DNA of 64,000 nucleotides from Mucilaginibacter paludis DSM 18603 (GTDB lineage: Bacteria > Bacteroidota > Bacteroidia > Sphingobacteriales > Sphingobacteriaceae): NCBI RefSeq assembly GCF_000166195.2, contig NZ_CM001403.1, positions 4,792,432 to 4,856,431 on the forward strand. The letters run 5' to 3'. How positions within the stretch are numbered: position 1 is the first letter of the stretch; the number at the start of each line of letters is the position of its first letter. The notes beneath the pieces were generated by a model. That model was not told where the DNA came from and ran no database searches. It worked only from the letters and a program-made list of their open reading frames with translations. Of this stretch, positions 1 through 8,023 are shown in pieces. Made by a program: the position numbers and the translations under genes.

Positions 1-663
1 GTAGCCATCAGATCAAAAAATAACATATCCTTAAAAACGAATGCACAGGGTGGATTCAGCAAATCCCTCAACAAAGAAACAGATTACAGCCTTTCGGCCA
101 CCAAGGACGGATACAGCACCGACGAAGGTACGGTAACTACCAAGGGCATTGTATCAGATACTACCTTAACCATTACGTTGCGCATTAGTAAAAAAGCCCA
201 GGATCAGCAATTTGATGGGCCTAAGAAAATTCTTTGCGATTCGCTTCGCGAGCTCTTCTCAATCGGAAAAATATATTACGACCTGGATAAATCATTTATC
301 CGACCCGATGCCGAGGGCGCTTTGAACCATTTAATTAATTTACTGAATAGCTATCCGGGCTTAAAGGTTATTGTAGCCAGCCACTGTGATACGCGCGCCT
401 CTATAGATTATAATATTGGCCTATCTCAGCGCCGGTCGTTATCAGCCAGGGCTTACTTGCTGGCTCATGGCGTAAGCGAGAACAGGATACAGATGGAATA
501 CTTCGGCAAAAGCCGGTTAGCCAATAAATGCGCAGATGGTGTACCCTGCACCGAAGCCGACCACCAGCTAAACCGCCGCACCGAATTTGTTTTATTAAAG
601 AATGGCAAAGAGCTACAGGATATGGATTGCGATTGGTTGCAACGTAATTTGAAAAAGAAATAG
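1..663 (+). CDS. OmpA-family C-terminal domain protein (5' partial)
   Basis: The reading frame is open from base 1, so the gene begins outside the window; about 220 C-terminal residues are visible. The first ~60 residues (KDGYSTDEGTV and similar) look like a carboxypeptidase-regulatory or beta-sandwich repeat, as found before the OmpA domain in Bacteroidota proteins of the PorE/SprE-like WD40-OmpA type. Residues ~75-205 form an OmpA-like peptidoglycan-binding domain: YYDLDKSFIRPDA, then VIVASHCDTRAS, NIGLSQRRSLSARAYL and a closing RRTEF. Such proteins anchor the outer membrane to peptidoglycan, often with a type IX secretion-linked partner. An internal TTG at 178 is not a likely start because the upstream frame continues with the same domain style. 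The domain call is firm; the full architecture is unknown. Confidence 0.85.
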   Translation, partial: VAIRSKNNISLKTNAQGGFSKSLNKETDYSLSATKDGYSTDEGTVTTKGIVSDTTLTITLRISKKAQDQQFDGPKKILCDSLRELFSIGKIYYDLDKSFIRPDAEGALNHLINLLNSYPGLKVIVASHCDTRASIDYNIGLSQRRSLSARAYLLAHGVSENRIQMEYFGKSRLANKCADGVPCTEADHQLNRRTEFVLLKNGKELQDMDCDWLQRNLKKK

Positions 664-774
664 AGGTTTTTCAGTTTCAATATTTTGGTTATAAAATAAA
701 CTGCCCGAAAGAAGATTTTGTGAGGCATGCCAAAGCCGGTCAAGGATAAAGGACATGGGCTGGTATGACGCCCC

Positions 775-1003
775 CCCAACTGGCGCGAGTATGACGGGTT
801 GGGCCAAAGCGTAAAGGCTACTCGTGCCCCGCGTGTAGAGAGCCCGGAATATTACGTACACAGCAGTGCAAGGAAATATTATGGTGTGCCAGGATTAATG
901 GATACCTTGTTGGTTGAACCGGAGGTAATGTAAACCAAAGGCATCATCATGGTCACGAGTAGCCACCCGCGCAGGCGGCCCGTCATACTCGCGCCAGAGG
1001 AGG
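775..1003. repeat. Inverted-end repeat module, copy 1
   Basis: About 229 bp, nearly identical to copies at 2159-2385 and 3243-3471. The ends are a perfect 19-bp inverted repeat: CTGGCGCGAGTATGACGGG at 780-798 and its complement at 979-997. A second nested inverted pair (GGCTACTCGTG and CACGAGTAGCC) lies inside. The plus strand is open for 51 codons (778-930) and encodes a peptide beginning NWREYDGLGQS, which resembles an RHS/YD-repeat motif. No transposase is present, so this is either a MITE-like element or a relic module. The 664-774 stretch before it holds no gene. Confidence 0.85.
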
Positions 1004-1105
1004 GGGCATCAGATAATTTGGAAACCTATTATTTTGATGAAAGACACCGATAGATACCCATCCCTACCGTATATAGAAAACAATAGTTATAATAAAATGA
1101 GATAC

Positions 1106-1954
1106 ATGAAATATATAGTAATAACTTTAATAATTTGGGTCAAATTATTTGCGGCCTTTTCTCAAAATTTCCCGCAAAAACAAATTTCAATACCCCTATC
1201 CAATCAAAAAGGCGTTCCGTTCGCAATCGGTAATGAAATAAAAGATTATTATATTGACGGATTTGAAATCGATGATAAGGGCGATTTTTACTTTTTGGGT
1301 GGCAGTTCTACCATTTGCTTAGCAAAGTTTTCTGGAAGTAAATTAGTATACCAACATTTATTTAGTAAAAATATTACAATAGGTAGTCAACTGTTTTTTA
1401 AGAGAGACACACTTTACTCTTATAACTCAGAAATTCCTCATACCACTTCTCTTATAAATCCTTCAAATGGTCAGCTTTTAAAAAAATATAAAAGTAAGGA
1501 TAAGGAAGATATAAACTCGTTTCGGTTTTTGCCGGATGGCATAGTTGTAGAGTCTTACGGCAAATCTCCAGTTCATTACTATTTATACGATTTGATTGGT
1601 GATAAGATTAAAGAGGTTCCAAATAAATACAATCTGCCTTTTATGACGCCTTCGTCTTTATCCCCCTGGGCTACGTCGCAGTTTATTGGTATGTGGAATG
1701 ATAAATTTGTTTTTTATTCGCGCAGAATTGATAGTAATAATATGAAAGATGGTTTCTTTACTACAGATAGTACAGGAAAGATTTTGCAGCAAAAAGTAAT
1801 ACTTGATTATTTAAACACTTTTGGACAGACATTTGCCGAAAGTCCACCGGAATTTAGAAAAATAAGAAATGGTAATTTGTATGTACTGGGGCGTAAAGGA
1901 AAGCTCGCTATGATAACAGAAATCCCGTTGGCGACTTTCTTTAGTCCTCAATAA
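1106..1954 (+). CDS. Unknown exported protein downstream of repeat copy 1
   Basis: About 282 residues if started at the ATG at 1106 (MKYIVITLIIW). That start gives a clean N-terminal signal peptide ending near FAAFSQ; in-frame ATGs at 1097 and 1034 would add a less typical leader. The mature part has short beta-rich segments such as IDDKGDFYFLGG and FRFLPDGIVVESYG, reminiscent of beta-propeller or 6-bladed NHL-type proteins, but no family is recognised with confidence. It is more AT-rich than the housekeeping genes in the window, which fits an acquired gene. It sits between repeat copies 1 and 2. A 26-nt sequence shared with the end of the third cassette lies 59 nt after its stop codon. Confidence 0.6.
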   Translation: MKYIVITLIIWVKLFAAFSQNFPQKQISIPLSNQKGVPFAIGNEIKDYYIDGFEIDDKGDFYFLGGSSTICLAKFSGSKLVYQHLFSKNITIGSQLFFKRDTLYSYNSEIPHTTSLINPSNGQLLKKYKSKDKEDINSFRFLPDGIVVESYGKSPVHYYLYDLIGDKIKEVPNKYNLPFMTPSSLSPWATSQFIGMWNDKFVFYSRRIDSNNMKDGFFTTDSTGKILQQKVILDYLNTFGQTFAESPPEFRKIRNGNLYVLGRKGKLAMITEIPLATFFSPQ

Positions 1955-2012
1955 ATAAAGATAGTTTATCGAAATATTTGTTATTTGGCATAAGGCGGCC
2001 TGACCATCCAGC

Positions 2013-2056
2013 TATCCGTAGTGTTCCGCTGTTCGAATGCACCCAACTGGCGCGAG
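2013..2056. repeat. 26-nt shared tag plus solo left end of the repeat module
   Basis: Bases 2013-2038 are identical to 3892-3917 (starting TATCCGTAGTGTTCC). They are followed at 2042-2056 by CCCAACTGGCGCGAG, the first 15 bases of the ~228-bp module without the rest of it. This is a remnant or truncated fourth copy. The 1955-2158 stretch holds no other gene that I can support. Confidence 0.6.
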
Positions 2057-2158
2057 GTGTGCCGTGAATTACAAGCCTGGTATAAAGGTAAGTAAATGTT
2101 GTACAAAAGATGGTAGTAGGCCTACCACAGTCGCTGTGCAAGCGGAGGCTGTAAACCT

Positions 2159-2385
2159 CCCAACTGGCGCGAGTATGACGGGTTTGGCCAAAGCGTAAGG
2201 GCTACTCGTGCCCCGCGTGTAGAGAGCCCGGAATATTACGTACACAGCAGTGCAAGGAAATATTATGGTGTGCCAGGATTAATGGATACCTTGTTGGTTG
2301 AACCGGAGGTAATGTAAACCAAAGGCATCCTGGTCACGAGTAGGCATTCCGCACGGGCGGCCCGTCATACTCGCGCCAGAGGAGG
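2159..2385. repeat. Inverted-end repeat module, copy 2
   Basis: About 227 bp, near-identical to copy 1. Terminal inverted repeats are at 2164-2182 and 2361-2379 (perfect 19 bp). The 51-codon plus-strand open frame is kept, with a substitution of L to F in the YDGLGQ motif. The right half differs slightly from copies 1 and 3: a 3-base deletion near 2330 and a changed segment around 2345-2355. Confidence 0.85.
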
Positions 2386-2590
2386 TGGTAACGGCCCTAA
2401 TACTAATAGTTTTAACGTGGCTGATGGTGGGCCGTCCAAGAATGTTAAGGTATATGGATATTATAAATGGGATACTATCCCGGATAAGCCCGCACCTGCT
2501 CAATCCCACACAGCTACACCAGTATCTAATATACCACTTCCTCCCAATCCGGTAATGCAACAAGATAATACAAGAACAGTTCACCCTTAG
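2386..2590 (+). pseudogene. C-terminal coding fragment without a start
   Basis: An open frame runs from the edge of repeat copy 2 to TAG at 2588-2590. It encodes NGPNTNSFNVADGG, then KVYGYYKWDTIPDKP and a Pro/Thr/Gln-rich tail ending TRTVHP. There is no plausible start codon between the repeat and the fragment, so it looks like the 3' end of a gene whose upstream part was displaced by the repeat. It ends 11 nt before the next gene. Family not recognised; an RHS-toxin tail is one possibility. Confidence 0.4.
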
Positions 2591-2601
2591 TTATTTAAGT
2601 T

Positions 2602-3228
2602 ATGCAGACTAAAAAAAATATTGTTAAAATAAGTTCAATGTTCTCAGTAATTACACTTAGTGTTTTTATAATGAGTTGCTCTGGCCAGTCGGCTAATAAT
2701 AGGTCGGTCGTTGTTAAAGACACCGCCCCAAAAGCAAAAGTTAAGCAATATCCTCATCACGATGAGGGCGATGATGGGCCCACGCCTTCTATCTCAAGTA
2801 TATTAGATGATGTGCGTAAAAGCTATAAGGATACAGTTAAAGTAGATACTACTTTTTTAATAAATAGAGATAATAAAATGACTGTTAAGCTTCGACATTA
2901 TTGTACTTATGATAATAAAATAAATTTACCAGCACGGTATCTTAAAATATATAATCTTTCAAAATTCCAGACACATGACTTTATATCAGCATTGGAAGTA
3001 ACAATTAACTCAAGGGTGGTATTTAAAGGGCTTATTAAAAAGGAAGACTTTGAAAAGTTGCTTGATGATGAACTAAAGAAATATGCTGTACTAATGTCGC
3101 CTAATGTAAAGCTGTCTAATAATATCCTGTCAATACAATATAGTTTATCTGTACCGCTATCAGATGTCGGAAAAGTCTTTACAATGAAGATCGATACATC
3201 GGGTAATAAACATATAACTGCTGATTAA
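2602..3228 (+). CDS. Putative lipoprotein, possibly DUF4738-like
   Basis: 208 residues. The N-terminus MQTKKNIVKISSMFSVITLSVFIMSCSGQ is a lipoprotein signal peptide with lipobox IMSC, so it should be lipid-anchored in the envelope. A linker rich in His/Asp/Glu (HHDEGDDGP, ~residues 51-59) is followed by a globular part (DTTFLINRDNKMTVKLRHYC, then FISALEVTINSRVVFKG). The overall plan resembles small Bacteroidota lipoproteins annotated as DUF4738; this is a resemblance by eye. The gene lies between repeat copies 2 and 3, with copy 3 starting 14 nt after its stop. No function is assigned. Confidence 0.7.
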   Translation: MQTKKNIVKISSMFSVITLSVFIMSCSGQSANNRSVVVKDTAPKAKVKQYPHHDEGDDGPTPSISSILDDVRKSYKDTVKVDTTFLINRDNKMTVKLRHYCTYDNKINLPARYLKIYNLSKFQTHDFISALEVTINSRVVFKGLIKKEDFEKLLDDELKKYAVLMSPNVKLSNNILSIQYSLSVPLSDVGKVFTMKIDTSGNKHITAD

Positions 3229-3242
3229 TCTACAACAATACC

Positions 3243-3471
3243 CCCAACTGGCGCGAGTATGACGGGTTGGGCCAAAGCGTAGAGGCTACTCGTGCCCCGC
3301 GTGTAGAGAGCCTGGAATATTACGTACACAGCAGTGCAAGGAAATATTATGGTGTGCCAGGATTAATGGATGCCTTGTTGGTTGAACCGGAGGTAATGTA
3401 AACCAAAGGCATCATCATGGTCACGAGTAGCCACCCGCGCAGGCGGCCCGTTATACTCGCGCCAGAGGAGG
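3243..3471. repeat. Inverted-end repeat module, copy 3
   Basis: 229 bp. Terminal inverted repeats are at 3248-3266 and 3447-3465, with one C-to-T change that would still pair as G:U in RNA. It keeps the 51-codon open frame, with K to E, P to L and T to A substitutions relative to copy 1. It abuts the 5' end of the next coding region with 9 nt between. Confidence 0.85.
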
Positions 3472-3480
3472 CTAACAATA

Positions 3481-3879
3481 ATGCTTTTAGCAGATTGTAA
3501 AAATAAGCCTGATATGACACCAAGAATTATTAATATTAGTATGTTGAAAAGGCCATCTTATGATACGAGTCGGGAATATACTGGCGTACAAATTTTGAAA
3601 ACCTATCCGGCTCAGATTGATTGTAACGTTAATTCTAAATATTTTGATTTGTATGTTTGTAAACAACGAACAAACCTTGATACAATCTATATTTTTAATG
3701 AATGTGCTCAAGTTTCTGATTTTGCGCTCGACACAACTATCAATATTGAAGTTGTGTTTTATCGAAATGATACGCTTAAAAGTCATCCCGATAAAGTCAC
3801 CGTATTTGTGCCGAAAACATTGCAGATATCTAAAAATGCTAAATACGCTTTCGTGAAGTTGAAAGGAATTGTTCTTTAA
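3481..3879 (+). CDS. Small protein with a truncated lipoprotein leader
   Basis: 132 residues beginning MLLADCKNKPDM. LADC is a good lipobox, but it falls at residue 6, so the charged and hydrophobic parts of a signal peptide are missing. Repeat copy 3 ends only 9 nt upstream, so the natural 5' end was probably replaced by the repeat. The rest is beta-rich (VQILKTYPAQIDCNV, INIEVVFYRNDTLK, VTVFVPKTLQI) and has no recognised family. A 26-nt sequence shared with 2013-2038 begins 13 nt after the stop. It may be a non-functional remnant. Confidence 0.5.
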   Translation: MLLADCKNKPDMTPRIINISMLKRPSYDTSREYTGVQILKTYPAQIDCNVNSKYFDLYVCKQRTNLDTIYIFNECAQVSDFALDTTINIEVVFYRNDTLKSHPDKVTVFVPKTLQISKNAKYAFVKLKGIVL

Positions 3880-3891
3880 ATTGCCCCCAGT

Positions 3892-4060
3892 TATCCGTAG
3901 TGTTCCGCTGTTCGAATATCTCCGACTCGAACCGACTATGCCAGTAGTTTCCAAACTACAGTAAGCTTATTGAATCTTATAACGAACATAGCTGGCCGAC
4001 GCATTCGGCAACCTGTTCAATATAGGCCTGAATTACAATAACCTAAGGGTATAGTGGTTA
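3892..4060. repeat. Shared 26-nt tag and RHS-like debris
   Basis: Bases 3892-3917 repeat the tag at 2013-2038. Further on, around 4000-4053, the plus strand reads DAFGNLFNIGLNYN in frame, which resembles a YD/RHS repeat (YDxxGNL), and soon meets a stop. No intact gene is present between 3880 and 4146. Confidence 0.35.
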
Positions 4061-4146
4061 TGGTACAACATTGTCAAAAGTATTTAGCTAAACGGTTACA
4101 AAAAGTTGACATCCATTCCTGATAATGTTAATTTGACTATCATGCT

Positions 4147-5226
4147 TCAGTTATTCTTCAACCCTATCTGATGATTGGAATAATCTGTTAAATATTCGTT
4201 GCTGATAAAAAAATCCAGGCTAAAAATCGTCCTGGTATCACCGGAATTATTGGGGTTTTGTACAGCGGTTAAGTTGCCGGTACTGTTGGTAGTGTATTGA
4301 TAGGTAAAGCCTTTATTGGTGGTAACTGTAACCACCGAATTAGCCGGTAAACTACCGAGGGCGTTAGCCGTACGATCTTCAATAATAGTGATAGAAGGAG
4401 TGCCCGTATCGAATAATACCTGTGCCGAAATACTTTTGCCGTTGTAGGTTATGGTAGCCGGAATATTGGGCGAATAACCACCAGAGCCAAGATTGCTGAG
4501 GGGATGAATAATAAAACCTGCGGAACTGAGATCGGCGCCGGTAAGGCCTATGGTCAATAAATCAGCCACATAAGTGCCGTTGCTATTGAAGCCGCTGGTG
4601 TTTAACGTAGCCAGTTTAAAGCCGTTGGTAGTGCCCGTTCGCAAGTCGAAATAACTTAACGGACTTGCGATGGCTTTATTGGCATAGCTTACTCCCGGCC
4701 CCACTCCAAAAACATCGCTTGAGTGTGCCGCCAGTTGTTTTCCTGTTTCGTCAATAATTTTGTAATACAAAAAGAAGGGGATGCGCTTGGTGGTTATTTT
4801 GCCGTTTGCATCGCCAAGGGTTACGGGGGCGTAGGCCAGGTAACCATATTCTTTGGTACTACTGAGCAAATCGCCATAAGAAATTGTAGCTTGTTGGGAT
4901 GTAACCGTAATGCCGTTAATATTAACAGAGTCTCCCGTAAACTGGATCCCGTTACTGGTAATCATCGAAGCGGGTAAAATATCCGTAGCATCTATTGTCA
5001 TCCCGGTGGAGCCGGTATCAAATATCCCATAATAGGTTACGGGTTTGTTACCAATTTGCGTAATAGGTATAAAAATTCTTTTGTTGCTGCCGGATGCATA
5101 TTCATATAAACCGAGTTTTACCAGGCTTGCCGGTTGCTGTTTTTCTTTTTTACACGATGTTGCTATGCTGATGATGAACAGCAGCGAACAGAATAACAAA
5201 ATTTGATTGGTATGTTTTATAGTCAT
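4147..5226 (-). CDS. Pepsin-like aspartic protease-fold lipoprotein
   Basis: 359 residues from the ATG at 5226, chosen because it begins a lipoprotein leader (MTIKHTNQILLFCSLLFIIS...TSC, Cys25). A longer open frame upstream has no such leader. Two Asp-Thr-Gly motifs are visible: FDTGSTGMTI around Asp70 and FDTGTPSITI around Asp273. They are spaced as in bilobal pepsin-type enzymes, where each lobe gives one catalytic Asp. Between them lie segments such as FGVGPGVSYANKA and LTIGLTGADLSSAGF typical of these folds. The likely role is an envelope-anchored peptidase or a protease-like binding protein; the substrate is unknown. It stands alone, divergent from the next gene. Confidence 0.7.
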   Translation of the reverse strand: MTIKHTNQILLFCSLLFIISIATSCKKEKQQPASLVKLGLYEYASGSNKRIFIPITQIGNKPVTYYGIFDTGSTGMTIDATDILPASMITSNGIQFTGDSVNINGITVTSQQATISYGDLLSSTKEYGYLAYAPVTLGDANGKITTKRIPFFLYYKIIDETGKQLAAHSSDVFGVGPGVSYANKAIASPLSYFDLRTGTTNGFKLATLNTSGFNSNGTYVADLLTIGLTGADLSSAGFIIHPLSNLGSGGYSPNIPATITYNGKSISAQVLFDTGTPSITIIEDRTANALGSLPANSVVTVTTNKGFTYQYTTNSTGNLTAVQNPNNSGDTRTIFSLDFFISNEYLTDYSNHQIGLKNN

Positions 5227-5561
5227 CCTCCCGGAGTAAATTAAGTTTACGATTAACTGGTATACAAGTATATAACAAAAATACAAGTGGGAGCAATGTA
5301 GCGGGCATAATATTTTATCTTTAAAATAGAACATTGAAATATTGCGGGTTACTGATGACAGGTAAGAATGCAAAATTGGGAGAGGATGAAACTTATTTAT
5401 GACAGGCCAGCTCAAATTTGTGGTATTGATATTATCTTTGGAAAGAAATCAGCTCATGACTTGGGAAAACATTGCGGATACAGTTATTTGTAGCCGGTTA
5501 ATGTGAGCGTATGAAAGATTGGAGCTAAGTTTATTTAATTAAAATATAGGGCTCTTCAACC

Positions 5562-6269
5562 TTGAGAAAATATTTACTGATCACGCTGTATGTTCTATCT
5601 GGTATGCTCGCTTATGCTCAAACCAGTTTTTATCACCCGTTTAGCATAGGTGCAGGTTATGGTGTTACCGTAGCTTATGCGGGCGAGGAGACGTTAACAA
5701 GCAGTAATGCCTTTAATTTCAATATTAATTACCATATCACTCCATTTACCGCAGTTAGTATGGAGGGACAGGTAGGGCAGCTATCCGGTGGAGATGCGAT
5801 GAACGACACCTTTAGCAAACAATACTTAAACAGTTACAATGCCTTGCTGTTGCATGCCGATGTACAGTTGGGAGAGTTAATGGATTTTTCAAACAGCCAG
5901 TTTTTAAATGGGTTAAAAAATGTTTATTTCGGCACAGGCATTGGCATTTTGTACAATAAGATTACCGATATAAATCTTATTGGTATTAATAATTCGATAA
6001 CGTACTCTACCTACTACGTAAAGAGCAGTAATTTGCTTATCCCCCTAAGAATGGGTTACGAGTTTAAAATATTTAACCGGCGTGATGAACCCCAGGTTAG
6101 GTTTGATATCAATTATTCGTTTAATACAGCCTTCGGCGAGGGCTTAGATGGTTACTATAATCCCGCCGGAGCATCAGTTAAGTTTTATAGCTATTTTAGC
6201 CTTGGTTTAAAATATGGTTTCGGTAATCCGCACGCTTACCGTAAAGCCGTATACTATTCTGCTTTTTAA
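5562..6269 (+). CDS. Outer-membrane beta-barrel protein
   Basis: 235 residues, probably starting at a TTG at 5562, since MRKYLLITLYVLSGMLAYAQ is a complete signal peptide cut after AYAQ. Alternating hydrophobic/polar strands follow (FSIGAGYGVTVAYAG, NFNINYHITPFTAVSMEG, PLRMGYEFKIF, VRFDINYSFN), and the protein ends with a barrel-like YSYFSLGLKYGFG segment. It probably resides in the outer membrane as a small OmpX/OprF-type barrel; a ligand cannot be inferred. Its stop overlaps the stop of the convergent gene at 6266. The 5227-5561 gap is a divergent promoter region in which I see no other feature. Confidence 0.7.
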   Translation: MRKYLLITLYVLSGMLAYAQTSFYHPFSIGAGYGVTVAYAGEETLTSSNAFNFNINYHITPFTAVSMEGQVGQLSGGDAMNDTFSKQYLNSYNALLLHADVQLGELMDFSNSQFLNGLKNVYFGTGIGILYNKITDINLIGINNSITYSTYYVKSSNLLIPLRMGYEFKIFNRRDEPQVRFDINYSFNTAFGEGLDGYYNPAGASVKFYSYFSLGLKYGFGNPHAYRKAVYYSAF

Positions 6270-6787
6270 TTGTTTTCCTTTTTCAGAGCCCTGATCATTT
6301 CGGAGTAGCTCATTTTACGATTCATGGCGTTCACGGTATTAACTATACGTTTAACCCTTGTGGCATCTGTTTTAGCGCTTTCTATCCATTTAATAAAATA
6401 GTCGCGATGAGAGCGGACGAGACTGTTGAAAAAATCGAAGGCTTCGGTATCATCCTCAAAGCATTCCATCAAATCATCCGGAATTTCTACTTTATAATCA
6501 TGATCTGCCTCAATTTGTACGTGCAACATCGCGCCTTCTTTTTTATGAATAGCTTTTCGGATATCCGCTTTAAGCGCCATAATAAAATTACCATCCCCCA
6601 TGGGCATTAAGGCAAGCCCCCTGAATGGATAACCATCAAGCATACCCTTAACCCTGAACGATTTTTTTTGCCCGGGCATCAGTTGTTCGGCAATATCGAA
6701 GGGGATATCAATATATCTCCACCCAGTTTTTTCGCCCTGGTCGCCAAACTTTAAAATGATGGTATCGAGTTCAATCATCATACTCAA
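6266..6787 (-). CDS. YdeI/OmpD-associated family protein (DUF1905 domain)
   Basis: 173 residues with two parts. Residues ~5-95 are a DUF1905-like beta-barrel domain (GWRYIDIPFDIAEQL, KKSFRVKGMLDGYPFRGLALMPMGDGNFIMAL). Residues ~110-170 are the YdeI-type helical tail (DDTEAFDFFNSLVRSHRDYFIKWIESAKTD, then ATRVKRIVNTVNAMNRK) known as the bacteriocin-protection/OmpD-associated domain. The molecular function of the family is poorly known. It is probably cytoplasmic because no signal peptide is present. Two ATGs lie close together at the start (MSMMIEL), so the N-terminus could be two residues shorter. Confidence 0.8.
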   Translation of the reverse strand: MSMMIELDTIILKFGDQGEKTGWRYIDIPFDIAEQLMPGQKKSFRVKGMLDGYPFRGLALMPMGDGNFIMALKADIRKAIHKKEGAMLHVQIEADHDYKVEIPDDLMECFEDDTEAFDFFNSLVRSHRDYFIKWIESAKTDATRVKRIVNTVNAMNRKMSYSEMIRALKKENN

Positions 6788-6994
6788 ATTAATAATACAT
6801 ACAAATTACAACATATAAGGCCTAAGGCAAATACGGTATGAAATAAATAAGCCATTCTTTGCAAGTATTTAAGCTAAAGGTGGAAGTGTGTTAAGGCTTT
6901 GTTAATTCTTTCAAATTTGTCACATTCTTTGTAACGTAATCTTTTTAGCTGCGTCTTATCTACAAAACAACAACAATTTAAAACTTTAAATACT

Positions 6995-7426
6995 ATGAAA
7001 ACTTTAAAAACAATTATCTTAGGTTTAGTTATACTAATGTCTTTCGGCGCAGCAAATGCAAAATCAATTAATCCGCCAAAAGAAAAAATTTCTGTAAACT
7101 ACGCGGTTACTACTTATTTAAATGCTATTGCACATGGCAAAAATAGCGGATTAAGTGAAGTGATGGACAGCAATGTTAAATTTACTATGGTGCGTGGTAA
7201 AAGTATGCTGACTTACAATAAAGACCAGGTGCTTGAAATATTTAAGGGATCGGAAAATATCGAGCAAGATTGCGAAACAACTGTTTCTACATCAGAAAGT
7301 GCTCCCGACCTGACAGTTGCCAAGGTTGAAATGAAATACAAAGAGTTTACCCGTATTAACTACTTAACCCTGGCCAACACTGTAGATGGCTGGAAAATAA
7401 CAAGTATCTACTCGGTTTTTAAATAA
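6995..7426 (+). CDS. Exported NTF2-like / lumazine-binding-like protein
   Basis: 143 residues with a clear signal peptide (MKTLKTIILGLVILMSFGAANA). The mature ~120 residues fit the SnoaL/NTF2-like cone fold of 'putative lumazine-binding' proteins: AVTTYLNAIAHGKNSGL, MDSNVKFTMVRGKSML, CETTVSTSESAPDLTVAKVEM and a final WKITSIYSVF. It is likely periplasmic. Members are common in Bacteroidota and mostly have no known ligand. A strong hairpin terminator follows 25 nt after the stop. The gene stands alone. Confidence 0.75.
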   Translation: MKTLKTIILGLVILMSFGAANAKSINPPKEKISVNYAVTTYLNAIAHGKNSGLSEVMDSNVKFTMVRGKSMLTYNKDQVLEIFKGSENIEQDCETTVSTSESAPDLTVAKVEMKYKEFTRINYLTLANTVDGWKITSIYSVFK

Positions 7427-7450
7427 TACTGAAGCTAAGCATTAGTATGC

Positions 7451-7487
7451 AAAACGAGAGCGATGGCAGACCCATCGCTCTCGTTTT
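7451..7487. terminator. Bidirectional intrinsic terminator
   Basis: Perfect 16-bp stem (AAAACGAGAGCGATGG at 7451-7466 with its complement at 7472-7487) and a 5-nt loop. A- and T-runs at either edge allow function in both directions between the convergent NTF2-like and cdd genes; it overlaps the cdd stop codon. Confidence 0.9.
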
Positions 7488-7971
7488 ATTTTAAACGCTC
7501 CTCAAAAAACAGAAATGGCAAAAAGTTTTGTATGCCGGTTGTTTTCCAGATGGCTCCGTTTTGGCAATATAACAATACCTCGATGGTTTTGGCCTGGCTC
7601 TTCTCATACTCTGCCAGCACCTGCAGGCATGAGCCACAGGGTGTTATAGGGGCCAGTATCTGGAAATCGTTGGTATGAGCAGTAACGGCCATACTGATAA
7701 TAGGATCGTTTGGATAATTTGCCCCCCAATGGAACAGGGCCACACGTTCGGCGCAAAGACCGGAAGGGTACGCCACATTCTCCTGGTTGCTACCGTAAAT
7801 TATTTTACCACTTTGCAGCCGCAAAGCAGCGCCAACCTTAAATTTTGAATAGGGCGAATGTGAATTATCGAGGGCCTTGATAGCCTCGAGGCACAAGGCC
7901 TTATCTACACTGTTTAAATCATCTATTTTTGAGTATTCTTCAAATGAAATCTTTATTTCTTTATTCGTCAT
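7486..7971 (-). CDS. cdd: Cytidine deaminase
   Basis: 161 residues from the ATG at 7971 (MTNKEIKISFEEY); the frame extends 8 codons upstream but this start fits family length. It carries the zinc-binding deaminase signature CAE (GLCAERVALF) and PCGSC, preceded by HSPYSKFKVGAALRLQSGKIIYGSN, typical of homotetrameric Cdd. It hydrolyses cytidine and deoxycytidine to uridine and deoxyuridine for pyrimidine salvage in the cytoplasm. It lies downstream of parE on the same strand, but a strong terminator at 8024-8049 separates them, so it is probably transcribed alone. Confidence 0.93.
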   Translation of the reverse strand: MTNKEIKISFEEYSKIDDLNSVDKALCLEAIKALDNSHSPYSKFKVGAALRLQSGKIIYGSNQENVAYPSGLCAERVALFHWGANYPNDPIISMAVTAHTNDFQILAPITPCGSCLQVLAEYEKSQAKTIEVLLYCQNGAIWKTTGIQNFLPFLFFEERLK

Positions 7972-8023
7972 AAGCCTTACCTGCCTTCCCGCCAATACGG
8001 AAGAATTTATTGATATATAAAAA

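Noticed and set aside
775..3471. Three repeats as CRISPR repeats or integron attC sites
   Set aside because: Units are ~228 bp, the intervals are whole genes on one strand without an integrase, and attC-type core sites (R/L boxes) are not recognisable.
3880..4146. Intact RHS gene
   Set aside because: Only short YD-like stretches appear before stops; no continuous repeat domain or core exists in the window.
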